From Kitasatospora paranensis (lineage in GTDB: Bacteria > Actinomycetota > Actinomycetes > Streptomycetales > Streptomycetaceae), in contig NZ_BAABKV010000001.1 in the NCBI RefSeq assembly GCF_039544005.1, positions 2,790,001 to 2,854,000 on the forward strand: DNA of 64,000 nucleotides. The letters run 5' to 3'. Numbering within the stretch: the stretch's first letter is position 1; each line of letters opens with the position of its first letter. The notes below the pieces were generated by a model. The model saw only the letters and a program-made list of their open reading frames with translations. It searched no databases and was not told the origin of the DNA. Both the position numbers and the translations under genes were made by a program. This document shows, one piece after another, positions 25,789 through 34,396 of the stretch.

Positions 25789-26625
25789 TCAGGCGGTGTA
25801 GGGCATCGGGGCGTGCCCCGTCCACGGGTCGGTGACCAGGCGGGAGACCCGGGTCTCCAGCTGCCAGCCGTGCTTGCCGGCGGCGTCGGTCAGGGCCCGG
25901 TCGGCCAGGGTCAGCCAGGGCCATTCGGTGGCCCAGTGCGCGGCGTCGAGCAGGGCGACCGGGGACGCCTCGGCGGCCTCGGAGGCCGGGTGGTGGCGCA
26001 GGTCGGCGGTGAGGTAGGCGTCGACACCGGCGGCGCGCGCCTCGGCGAGGAAGCTGTCGCCGGCGCCGCCGCAGACCGCGACCCGGCTGACGGTGTGCTG
26101 CGGGTCCCCGGCGACCCGGACGCCGGCGGCGGTCGGCGGGAGGCCGGCGGCGACCTGCGCGGCGAAGGCGGAGAGCGGCATCGGCTCGGGCAGCATGCCG
26201 ACCCGGCCGCTGCCGCGGCGGCCCGCCGGGTCGGTCGGGTCCGCGACGAGCGGGCCGGTGACCAGCAGGCCGACGGCCTCGGCGAGGGCGTCGGAGACGC
26301 CGGGGTCGGCGTGGTCGGCGTTGGTGTGGGCGACGTGGAGGGCGATGCCCTGCCGGATCAGGGTGTGCACCACCCGGCCCTTGACGGTGCTCGCGGCGAC
26401 GGTGGTGGTGCCGCGCAGGTACAGGGGGTGGTGGGTGACCACCAGGTCGGCGCCCCAGCCGACGGCCTCGTCGACGACGGCCTGCACCGGGTCCACGGCG
26501 AACAGCACCCGGCGGACCTCGTCCTCGGGATCCCCGCAGACCAGGCCGACGGCGTCCCAGGACTCCGCCCACTGCGGCGGGTACAGCTCTTCGAGCGCGG
26601 TGATGACGTCGGACAGTTTCGGCAC
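25789..26625 (-). CDS. Nif3-like dinuclear metal-centre protein
   Basis: 278 residues. Family motifs: VITALEELYPPQWAESWDAV, GLVCGDPEDEVRRVLFAVD, GADLVVTHHPLYLRGT (two metal His), IALHVAHTNADHADPGVSDA (His and Asp) and later RVAVCGGAGDSFLAEARAAG, DAYLTADLRHHPASEA, LDAAHWATEWPWL. Members form hexamers with two metal ions and are linked to GTP cyclohydrolase-like (YbgI/YqfO) functions. First gene of the operon Nif3, zinc ribbon, RNase H/phosphatase, as in mycobacteria. The role is not settled. Confidence 0.92.
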   Translation of the reverse strand: MPKLSDVITALEELYPPQWAESWDAVGLVCGDPEDEVRRVLFAVDPVQAVVDEAVGWGADLVVTHHPLYLRGTTTVAASTVKGRVVHTLIRQGIALHVAHTNADHADPGVSDALAEAVGLLVTGPLVADPTDPAGRRGSGRVGMLPEPMPLSAFAAQVAAGLPPTAAGVRVAGDPQHTVSRVAVCGGAGDSFLAEARAAGVDAYLTADLRHHPASEAAEASPVALLDAAHWATEWPWLTLADRALTDAAGKHGWQLETRVSRLVTDPWTGHAPMPYTA

Positions 26626-27052
26626 CTGTCGAGACTACCGCGCCCGGCGGGCCGGGCCGCCCGCTCCGGGGCCGCCCGGCACCGCACAGGTGCGCGTCAA
26701 CCGGCACCGGCGGCCCGCCCGGGGGTGCGGACGGTCGCCGCTCCCGGCGCTCCCTTTCGGCGCACGCCCACACCGGTGGATCGGCCCATGGGGGAAACGC
26801 GATCTGGATCACTCGTACGAGTGAAGTGACCCGGGCTGCGTTGAGCCCCATCCACCTCGGAAGTAACTTCAGTTCCGCGAACGAGAGTTGCCCAGGCCGT
26901 GGGGGTCGGAGGGCGCCGCGCCGAATCCCGGGCCGATGGCGGAAGGGGGCTCGGCGGTGCGGCGCCGGGCTGCGCTCGTCCTCCAGGAACAACCGGGCAG
27001 CGGTGCCGGAGCAGTGGGCACCGGACGCCGAGACGAAGGGGTGTGGAGCGGG
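26626..27052. other. Regulatory intergenic region before the kinase-like gene
   Basis: 427 bases between the divergent Nif3 and LanKC-like genes. It holds the 16-base palindrome at 26809-26824 and a smaller dyad GAAGTAACTTC at 26860-26870, in a part with noticeably lower GC than the flanks. Open frames crossing it show no coding character. Promoters for both flanking genes must lie here, but no -35/-10 pair can be assigned with confidence. Confidence 0.5.
26809..26824. promoter_or_regulatory. Perfect 16-bp palindrome TCACTCGTACGAGTGA
   Basis: All 16 bases are self-complementary. It is the strongest dyad in the 427-base region upstream of the LanKC-like gene and is a probable binding site for a dimeric regulator. 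The regulator cannot be named. Confidence 0.6.
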
Positions 27053-28350
27053 ATGGGCACAGGCACACCACTGCGTTCGGCCGCCCGGCCGGGGCCGGTG
27101 GCCTCGTTGCTGGAGGTGGCGCGGGCGGCCGTGGCAGGTGCCCGGGGGCAAGGAGGGGACGGCGGCTGGGGGTCGCGGTCGAGGGCCCCTGGTGCACCAT
27201 GCGGCCGCCCGCGCCGACCGGGTCGGGCACGCCGCCCGGCCCGCGGCTGCACGTCGGCGCGCCCCCGGGGCGTACCCGGCCGTCCTGGCCGCGGTGGCCC
27301 GGGTGGTCGCCGCGGACCCGTGCCCGTTCCGCTTCACCGCGGAGCAGGCGGCACCCGCCGGCGAACGCCCGGAGGCGGCCCCGGCACGCCTGCCGGGGCG
27401 GGCGGTCACCGTGCTGCCCGTCGACGAAGCCCAGACCCGGCGGCTCACGGCAGCCCTGCGGCGGGCCACCGCCGCGCTGCCCGGCACCGCCGTGCTCGCC
27501 GACACGCCCGTCGGCCCGGGCCCCGAGGCACGCCCGTCGGTCGACCCCGTCGAGGGGAGGGGTCGACCGACGGTCTGCTGGGGGCCGTTACGCGCTGCCG
27601 CCCGCACCACCCGGCGGCGGCGGCGTGGTGTTCGGCACCGACACCCTGACCGGCGAGCCGGTCGTCGTCCGGCGGGCGCCGCTCGACGGCCCCGGCGGTA
27701 CGGCCGCGCGCGACGCGCTGCGCCGGGAGGCCCGGCTGCGGGCGCGGCTCGGCCGGGCCGGCCTGGCACCGCGCGCCCTCGGCCTGATCGGCCACGAGGG
27801 CATGCTGCACCTCGTCCGCCGCCACGTCCCCGGCCGGCCGCTGGACGGCTGGGTGGCCGACCGGCTGCGGCACGACGGCGATCCCGGCGTCTGCTGGGCC
27901 GAGGCCGGGCCGGTCGCGCTGGCCCTGCTCGACCTGGTGGACGGCGCCCGCGCCGAGGGCCTGCCGCCGACCGGGCTCACCCCCGGGTCGGTGGTGGTGG
28001 GGCCCGACGGCGGTGTCCGGCTGGTCCACGCCCTCGCATGCGCCGAACCGGGCACCCTGGCCGCCCGCCGGGCCCGGCACGGCGCCGACGGCCACGCCCT
28101 CGGCGGGCTGCTGTTCCTGCTCGCCACCGGCCGGCCGGCGGCCCTCGCCGAGGGCTTCCCCGAGGCCCGGGCCGGCGCCCCGCAGGCACCACCCGACCTC
28201 GTCCGGCTCGGCCGCTGGCTGGCCCTGGCCGGCCGGCAGGGCGAGAGCGCCCGCCGGCTCGCCCCGGCCGTCCTCGGTCTGCGCGCCGCCGACCCCGCCG
28301 AACGGTGGACGACGGCCCGCGCCAGGTCCGTCCTCACCACCGGCTGCTGA
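27053..28350 (+). CDS. LanKC-like pseudokinase, four one-base frameshifts
   Basis: Four missing bases in runs at 27168-27172, 27185-27188, 27554-27557 and 27580-27584 split the gene. With them restored, one 433-residue protein results, including the junctions GGWGVAVEGPLVHHAAARAD and VDPVEGEGSTDGLLGGRYAL. Residues about 185-400 resemble the kinase domain of class III/IV lanthionine synthetases: GVVFGTDTLTGEPVVVRRA, LRREARLRARLGRAGLAPRA, LVRRHVPGRPLDGWVADRL. The catalytic HRD loop is replaced by GLTPGSVVVGPDGGVRLVHA and no DFG is present, so it is probably inactive. No lyase or cyclase domain is evident. An S9 peptidase gene follows, as often in class III lanthipeptide loci, but no classical precursor is seen. 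Confidence 0.65.
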
Positions 28351-28483
28351 CGGCACCGGGGTGAGGACGGTGCCGCACGGTCCGCCCGGCCGGGTCCGCC
28401 CGACCGGGCCCGTCCCGCCCCGGGGCGGCGCCCGCCGCCCCGGGCCCCCGCCGCACCCCGCCACCCAAGGAGGCGAGCCGCCC

Positions 28484-30487
28484 GTGAGCACCGTCGCCCG
28501 CACCGCCGCTCAGGCCCTGCGCCGGCTCAGTTTCACCTTCGCCCCCGACGGCTCGCACGCCGCCTGCCTGGCCGCCGGGCCGAACGGCGGCTGGTTCGCG
28601 GAGAGCTGGCAGCTGCCCCCGGACGGCTCGCCCGCCGCCGTCACCGCGCTCGCGCTGCCCGGCGGCCGTACCGAGAGCATGCTCGCCCAGCCGCTGGCCC
28701 TGCCCGACGGCCGCGTGCTGCTCTGCCGGCACGAGGGCGACCGGCACGCCCTCGTCCTGCTGGCCGCCGCGGAGGAGGCCCGCGAGCGGGAGATCGCCGT
28801 GCTGCGGGTGCCGGCTCTGCGGCTGCTGCCGCTGCCTGCGGGCGCCGCGGCGGGCGGCCCGGTGGCACTCGCGCTCGGCACCGACGCCCGCCCGGTCACC
28901 ACCGTCTGGCTGGTCACCGCCGACGGCGGGCCGCCGCAGCCGCTCGCCGAACTCCCCGGACTGCACGGCGGCGGGGTGTGGCTGGACGACACCGGCCGGC
29001 TGCTCGCCGTCGACCGGCTCGCCGCCGGACACGTCCGCACCGTCGCCGTCGACCTCGCCTCCGGCGCCGTCACCCCGCTGCTGGAGCTGGGCGAGCAGAG
29101 CAACGACCGGCTGCTGCGCTACGACGTCCGGACGGGCCTCGGGCTCGTCCGCAGCGACGCACCCGGCACCGACCGGCTCGGCTGGGGCCTGCTGGGCGGC
29201 GCGGGCCCGATCCGCTTCCCCGAGTACCTGCACGCCCTCGGCCCGCACCTGCAGCCGGTGGCCCTGGCCCCCGCCGCGGCCCCGGACGAGGGCTCCCGGG
29301 TGGTGCTGCTCGCCGACCGCGGCGCCGCGTCGACCCTGCTGCTGTGGCGGCCCGGCAGCGCACGGCCGGTGCCGCTGGCCGTCCCGCCGGGCCGGTTCGG
29401 GGCCGTCGCGCACTGGTCCGCGGCCGGCCTGCGGATGCCGTACTCGGCCCCCGACCACCCGGCCGCCCTGGCCACCCTGGACGTCGACGCCGCCGCCGCG
29501 GGACCGGGCGCCGCCACCGTGGCCGCCGGCGGACCGCTCCCGCTGCACCTGGCCCCGCTGCACCTGCCCCCGCCGGGCGCCGCGCACCCCGCCGCCGGAC
29601 CGGAGACGGCCCGGATCCCGGCCGCCCGCGCCGCCGGCCCGGCCGGAGCGGCGGCGGGCTGGCGGCTGGAGGGATCGACGGCACCCGCGGACGGCGGCCG
29701 CTGGCACGGCGCCCGGGCCCTGCAGCTGACCGGCGCGGCCGGTCCGGTCGAGGCCGTGGTCTACGGCGGGGACACCTGGCAGGCCGCCCCGCACCTGGTG
29801 CTGGCCCTGCACGGCGGCCCGGCCGATGCCTGGCGGCTGGAGTTCGACCCCGCCCTGCAGCGGATGGCCGCCGCCGGCCTCGCCGTGGTCGCCCCGAACC
29901 AGCGCGGCTCCAGCGGCTACGGGCCCGACCACGCCGCCGCCATCCAGGACGCCTGGGGCGGCCCCGACCTCGACGACGTCCTGCACCTGCTGGACGTCCT
30001 CGCCGGGCAGCGTGCCGCGCTCGGCCTGGAGCCGCCCGCGCTGTTCGGGGTCAGCTACGGCGGCTTCCTCGCCCTGCTCGCCGCCGCGCACGCGCCCGCC
30101 GGGCAGGTCGCCCGGTGCGCGGTGGTCGCCCCGTTCCTGTCCGGGCAGCGGCTGCTGGCCGAGTCGGCGGCGCCCGTCCGGGCACTGACCACCCGGCTCG
30201 GCGGCGACGTCCCGCTGGACGACGCCCGCGGCCCGCGCGACGTCCTGCAGCTCGCCCACCGGATCGCCGCGCCGCTGCTGATCCTGCACGGCGACCGCGA
30301 CGAGGTGGTGCCGGTCGGCCAGTCCCGCACGCTGCGGCAGGAGCTGCTGCGGCTGGGCCGCGCGGAGGGCGCCGCGTTCCGGTACGTCGAGGCGGTCGGG
30401 GCCGGGCACGAACTGCTGGCCGAGGACGGCGCCGCGGTGCTGCACGAACTGCTCGCCGGATTCCTGCGCACCGGGCAGCCCGGCTGA
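28484..30487 (+). CDS. S9-family prolyl oligopeptidase-like hydrolase
   Basis: 667 residues from GTG 28484; AAGGAGG (28467-28473) is 10 bases upstream. The N-terminal two thirds form a beta-propeller (LSFTFAPDGSHAACLAAGPN, GVWLDDTGRLLAVDRLAAGH). The C-terminal alpha/beta hydrolase domain has LVLALHGGPADAWRLEFDP, VVAPNQRGSSGYG, the nucleophile ALFGVSYGGFLALLAA, Asp in LILHGDRDEVVPVG and His in VGAGHELLAEDG. The triad is complete. No signal peptide, so cytoplasmic; the propeller would limit substrates to peptides. It lies 133 bases after the LanKC-like gene and 214 before the short repeat peptide, which could be a substrate. Confidence 0.9.
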   Translation: MSTVARTAAQALRRLSFTFAPDGSHAACLAAGPNGGWFAESWQLPPDGSPAAVTALALPGGRTESMLAQPLALPDGRVLLCRHEGDRHALVLLAAAEEAREREIAVLRVPALRLLPLPAGAAAGGPVALALGTDARPVTTVWLVTADGGPPQPLAELPGLHGGGVWLDDTGRLLAVDRLAAGHVRTVAVDLASGAVTPLLELGEQSNDRLLRYDVRTGLGLVRSDAPGTDRLGWGLLGGAGPIRFPEYLHALGPHLQPVALAPAAAPDEGSRVVLLADRGAASTLLLWRPGSARPVPLAVPPGRFGAVAHWSAAGLRMPYSAPDHPAALATLDVDAAAAGPGAATVAAGGPLPLHLAPLHLPPPGAAHPAAGPETARIPAARAAGPAGAAAGWRLEGSTAPADGGRWHGARALQLTGAAGPVEAVVYGGDTWQAAPHLVLALHGGPADAWRLEFDPALQRMAAAGLAVVAPNQRGSSGYGPDHAAAIQDAWGGPDLDDVLHLLDVLAGQRAALGLEPPALFGVSYGGFLALLAAAHAPAGQVARCAVVAPFLSGQRLLAESAAPVRALTTRLGGDVPLDDARGPRDVLQLAHRIAAPLLILHGDRDEVVPVGQSRTLRQELLRLGRAEGAAFRYVEAVGAGHELLAEDGAAVLHELLAGFLRTGQPG

Positions 30488-30701
30488 ACCGCCGGGCGGC
30501 GGCCGGGCCGCCGCCCGGCGGGCCGTCCGCGCACTGCGGCGCGCGGGCCCCGATGCGCGGACGCCGTGCGCGGACGGTGACCGGCTGGGTAGGCTCCTGT
30601 GGCGTTCGGCCGCCTCGGCGGCGCCAGCCCGGGCCGTGACCGCACCCGGCCCGCCCGACGGTGCGCCTTCCGCACCGCAGAGCACGGAGAAGACAGACCT
30701 G

Positions 30702-30857
30702 ATGTCCGAAACCCTCACCGACACCACCGAGCACGACCGCACCGCGCCCGGCGCCGACGAGGCCACGGCCGAGCACGACGTGCACGGCCGGCACCGGGGC
30801 TCGACGGCCCCGGACGACCTCCCCGACGCCGACCCGCACGGACGGCACCGGCGCTGA
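30702..30857 (+). CDS. 51-residue acidic peptide with two HGRHR motifs
   Basis: ATG 30702 after a GGAGAAG site 8 or so bases away. The sequence begins MSETLTDTTEHDRTAPGADE and has two near-identical blocks, EHDVHGRHRG and DADPHGRHRR, the second at the C-terminus. It has no Cys and Ser/Thr occur mostly in the acidic first half, so it is not a lanthipeptide precursor of the known type. The layout, acidic leader-like half followed by repeated basic/histidine units, resembles some RiPP precursors or metal-binding peptides. No known family is recognised. It follows the S9 peptidase gene in the same direction. Confidence 0.6.
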   Translation: MSETLTDTTEHDRTAPGADEATAEHDVHGRHRGSTAPDDLPDADPHGRHRR

Positions 30858-30870
30858 CCCGCGATCCACC

Positions 30871-30905
30871 ACCGCGGCCCGGGGCAGACTGCCCCGGGCC
30901 GCGGT
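30871..30905. terminator. 15-bp hairpin between repeat-peptide and ADH genes
   Basis: ACCGCGGCCCGGGGC (30871-30885) pairs perfectly with GCCCCGGGCCGCGGT (30891-30905), loop AGACT. Located between convergent genes. Confidence 0.78.
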
Positions 30906-30924
30906 GTCGGCACCGCCCGGCGGG

Positions 30925-32007
30925 TCAGTCCATCGTCACCACGGTGCGCAGCGCCGTGCCGTCCCGCATCTGCGCGATCGCCTCGTTGACGCCGGCCAGC
31001 GGCACCCGGTGGGTGACCAGTCCGGCCAGGTCGAAGCGGCCGGCCCGCCACAGCTCGACGACCCGGGCCGCCGTCCGGGCCACGTCGCCGCCGCCGTACA
31101 GCGAGGACAGGATCCGCTTCTCGTTGAAGAAGAGCTCGCCGAGGTTGAAGGAGACCAGGTCGTCCCTGGCTCCGGCGCCGACCACCACGACCGCGCCGCC
31201 GCGGCGGGTCGCGTCGTACGCCGCCCGGACGGTCTGCGCCCGGCCGACGGCCTCCAGCACGTAGTCGTAGCCGCCGGCGGGCAGGCCCCGGGCCGCGGAC
31301 TTCAGCTCCTCGGGGGCGAGGGCGTCGGTGGCGCCGAGGGCGACCGCCCGCTCGCGGCGGGAGGCCACCGGGTCGACCACGGTGATCCGGGCCGCCCCGC
31401 ACAGCCGGGCCGCCTGCACCGCGGCGACCCCCACGCCGCCGGCGCCGAGCACCGCGACCGAGGCCCCCGGTTCGACCCCGGCCGTGTTGACCACCGCGCC
31501 GAAGCCGGTGGTGACGCCGCAGCCGACCAGGGCGGCCAGTTCGTACGGCAGGTCCGCGGGGACCTCCAGCACCGCGTCCGCGGCGACGACGACCTCCTCG
31601 GCGAACGCCCCGGTGCTGTAGAAGCCGTACACCGGGCGGCCGTCCGCCCCGAGCCGGAAGCCGGGCACGGAGAGCCGGCGCAGGCCGGCCGTGCACAGGT
31701 GGGTCTCGCCGCGCAGGCAGAGCGGGCAGGAGCCGCACGGCGGCATCCAGCAGAGCACCACCCGGTCGCCGACGGCCCGGCCGGGCGTGTCCGGGCCGAC
31801 CTCGACGATCTCCCCCGCACCCTCGTGGCCGGGCACGAACGGCGCCGGCTGCGGCAGCACCCCGCTCATCGCCGACAGGTCGGAGTGGCACAGCCCCGCC
31901 GCGTGCAGCCGCACCCGGACGGTGCCCGGGCCGACCGGGACGGTCTCGACGTCGTCGCGGACCTCCAGCACGTCCTGTCCGGTCTCGTGCAGGATCGCTG
32001 CGCGCAT
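30925..32007 (-). CDS. Zinc-dependent alcohol dehydrogenase (MDR family)
   Basis: 360 residues, ATG 32007 with GGGAG 6 bases before it. Catalytic zinc ligands: Cys in AAGLCHSDLSA, His/Glu in FVPGHEGAGEIVEV and Cys in LVGCGVTTGFGAV. Structural zinc: four Cys in CGSCPLCLRGETHLC. NAD-binding Rossmann motif: VAVLGAGGVGVAAVQAARL. These features place it with class III-like or NDMA/mycothiol-type alcohol dehydrogenases that oxidise alcohols or thiol-hemiacetals. The last residues LRTVVTMD are typical. The upstream in-frame extension to 32205 is rejected. Substrate unknown; no operon partners. Confidence 0.9.
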   Translation of the reverse strand: MRAAILHETGQDVLEVRDDVETVPVGPGTVRVRLHAAGLCHSDLSAMSGVLPQPAPFVPGHEGAGEIVEVGPDTPGRAVGDRVVLCWMPPCGSCPLCLRGETHLCTAGLRRLSVPGFRLGADGRPVYGFYSTGAFAEEVVVAADAVLEVPADLPYELAALVGCGVTTGFGAVVNTAGVEPGASVAVLGAGGVGVAAVQAARLCGAARITVVDPVASRRERAVALGATDALAPEELKSAARGLPAGGYDYVLEAVGRAQTVRAAYDATRRGGAVVVVGAGARDDLVSFNLGELFFNEKRILSSLYGGGDVARTAARVVELWRAGRFDLAGLVTHRVPLAGVNEAIAQMRDGTALRTVVTMD

Positions 32008-32240
32008 GGTCTGCTCCCGTTCCTCGTACCCGCCCGTGGCCGCCGTCGGCGGCCACCCGAGCGTACGGTCGGCCCGCGCCGACGGGTACCGGACGTTCGT
32101 CACGCCGCCCGCACGGCCCCGTCGCCCGGGCCTCCACGACGGAGCGCGGACCGGGGGCCGAGCGGCGCACGGACCGCCGCTACCCTCCGGTAGGGTCCGG
32201 TCCACCGCCCCGTCCGCACGGCCCAGCAGGGAGCAGCACC

Positions 32241-32909
32241 ATGACCGACCTCCACCAGCCGGACGCCCGGTCCACGGCCCGTCCGGAGCCCGCGGTGCTG
32301 GCCGCCTTCGAGGCGGCGACCGGCTTCATGCCGCTCGACGAGGGCCTGGCGCTGTACGCGGCCGCGGTGGAGGCGGCCGGACGGACGGGCCTGCCGGTGC
32401 TGGAGATCGGCACCTACTGCGGCCGTTCGGCGATCCTGCTCGCGGACGCCGCCCGCCGGACGGGCACCGTGGCGCTGACCGTGGACCACCACCGGGGCTC
32501 GGAGGAGCAGCAGCCCGGCTGGGAGTACCACGACCCGTCGCTGGTCGACCCGGAGGTCGGCCGGATGGACACGCTGCCGCCCTTCCGCCGGACGCTGTTC
32601 CACGCGGGGCTGGAGGAGCACGTGGTGGCCCTGGTCGGGCGGTCGCCGCAGATCGCCGCGCTCTGGGGCGGCCGGCTGGCGCTGGTGTTCATCGACGGCG
32701 GCCACACCGACGAGCACGCGGGCGGCGACTACGCGGGCTGGGTGCCGCACCTGGCCGAGGACGGTCTGCTGGTCGTGCACGACGTCTTCCCCGACCCGGC
32801 GGACGGCGGCCAGGCCCCGTACCGGGTCTACCTGCGCGCGCTCGCCGAGGGCTTCGAGGAGGTCTCGGTGACCGGCTCGCTGCGGGTGCTGCGCCGCACC
32901 GCCCGCTGA
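32241..32909 (+). CDS. Class I SAM-dependent methyltransferase
   Basis: 222 residues; GGGAGCAGCACC ahead of ATG 32241. The SAM-binding motif I is VLEIGTYCGRSAILLADAA, with an acidic motif II at VALTVDHHRGSEEQQPGW, then LALVFIDGGHTDEHAGGDY (motif IV-like) and LVVHDVFPDPADGG. This matches the methyltransferase_24 type found near natural product and cell-envelope genes. Soluble. It stands alone, divergent from the alcohol dehydrogenase gene. The acceptor substrate is unknown. Confidence 0.85.
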   Translation: MTDLHQPDARSTARPEPAVLAAFEAATGFMPLDEGLALYAAAVEAAGRTGLPVLEIGTYCGRSAILLADAARRTGTVALTVDHHRGSEEQQPGWEYHDPSLVDPEVGRMDTLPPFRRTLFHAGLEEHVVALVGRSPQIAALWGGRLALVFIDGGHTDEHAGGDYAGWVPHLAEDGLLVVHDVFPDPADGGQAPYRVYLRALAEGFEEVSVTGSLRVLRRTAR

Positions 32910-33098
32910 GCCCGTCCTGATCCGCTGCGCCGTTCCGGGCACTTTCGGGCCCGCTCCACCGTCTGACGACACGGCCCCTGCCGCCCGGGTGCCGCCGTGC
33001 CACGGCGGGCCACGGGTCGGTACGGTGTCCGACAGCAGTCGAACGGCTGGGCACGGCGCGGTGGGCAGGACGCGACAGACAGCGGGCGAGGGCAGGGA

Positions 33099-34389
33099 AT
33101 GACGGATCAGGACAACACCGCGCCGGCGGTCTGGGACCCGACCGCGCGGGGCGGTGCGGGCGGCTGGGTGCGCCGCAGGCAGGAGTCGGCCGCACCGCCG
33201 CCCGCACCGCCGCGTCCCCCTGCGGTCCCGGCGCCGGGCGGCCAGCCGCCGCCGGGCAGGCCCGGGCCGCCCGCCCCCTCCCCCGCGGCCGGGCCGGACG
33301 ACCACGCGACCACGCTGCTGCCGCCCGTCCCGGGCGGGTTCGACGACGGCCCGCCGCTGGGCCGCCCGTACGTCACCGCGGCGCCGCCCGCGGCGGGCGG
33401 ACCCGGCTTCCCGGCCGCCGAGCCCGGCTTCCCGCCGGCCCCGCCGCAGCGCTTCGGCCCGCCGCAGCCGCAGGGCTTCCCGCCCCCGCCTCAGGGCTTC
33501 CCGCAGCAGGGCTTCCCGGGCGCGGCGCCGACCGGCTTCCCCCGCAGGGCCCGGCCCACGGCGGCCAGGGCTTCGCAGGCCAGGGCTTCGGCGGGCAGCC
33601 CGCCGGGGGCGCCCCGGGTACGCCGGGCAGTCCTTCGGCGGGCAGGCCCCGGGCGGGCCCGGCGGCGGGTACGAGGACCCGGGGGCCGAGGAGCCCGCCC
33701 GCCGCCGCACACCGCTGCTGGTGGGCGGCGCCGTGGCGCTGGTCCTGCTGCTCGGCGGCGGGACGGTCTGGGCCCTGCAGGGCTCCGGCTCGGACAGCAA
33801 GGGCAAGGCGGCCGGCACGGCCGCACCGCCGCCCGCGGCGGGCGGCGGCTCCGCCGCTGCGAGTGCCCCGGCGAGCGCGGGCGCCTCGCCCTCGGACTCG
33901 GCGGGGGCCTCCCCGAGCGCCGGGGCCGGGGCCGCCGCGGAGGCCAAGGCGCTGGACGCGCTGCTGGCCCGCGGAGAGAGCGCCAAGGCGCCGATCGGCA
34001 GCGCGGTGGCCAAGGTCGCCAGCTGCCCGGCGAAGGCCGAGATCGACAGCGCCGCCCAGGTCTTCGACGACGGCGCCACCCAGCGCGACACCCTGCTGGG
34101 CGACCTCGCCAAACTGGACCTGCACGACCTGCCGGGCGGCGCCGACGCCGCCGTGCTGCTGAAGAGCGCCTGGCAGCAGTCCGGCGACATCGACCGGGCG
34201 TACGCCGCCTGGGCCCGTACCGTCAGCAGCCAGGGCTGCAGCGGCAGCACCGCCCCGAACACCGCCGACCGAAAGCGCGCCAACGACCTCAACCCGCAGG
34301 CCACCCAGTCCAAGCGGGACTTCGTGGCGAAGTGGAACGCGATCGCCTCCACCTACGGACTGACCGAGCGCACCTGGGACAGGATCTGA
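33099..34389 (+). CDS. Membrane protein with Pro/Gly-rich N-terminus, two one-base frameshifts
   Basis: One C restored at 33539-33543 and one G at 33616-33618 gives a 430-residue protein. Residues 1-190 are Pro/Gly/Gln-rich with GF repeats (QGFPPPPQGFPQQGFPG, then PQGPAHGGQGFAGQGFGG). A transmembrane helix follows (TPLLVGGAVALVLLLGGGTV). The exterior part has an Ala/Ser/Pro-rich stalk and a helical domain with Cys (VAKVASCPAKAEIDS, SSQGCSGSTA), ending YGLTERTWDRI. This is a common layout for streptomycete envelope proteins of unknown function. The amidase gene starts 7 bases later, so they are one operon and may act together at the cell wall. Confidence 0.72.
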
Positions 34390-34396
34390 CGCACCC

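Noticed and set aside
27053-30857. A complete class III lanthipeptide cluster
   Set aside because: No cyclase domain, no Ser-x-x-Ser-x-x-x-Cys core peptide and no transporter. Only a pseudokinase, a peptidase and an unrelated small peptide are present.
28334-32170. A 1278-residue open frame antisense to the S9 peptidase
   Set aside because: Low-complexity composition and no family features; it crosses three real genes and a terminator, so it is a product of high GC.
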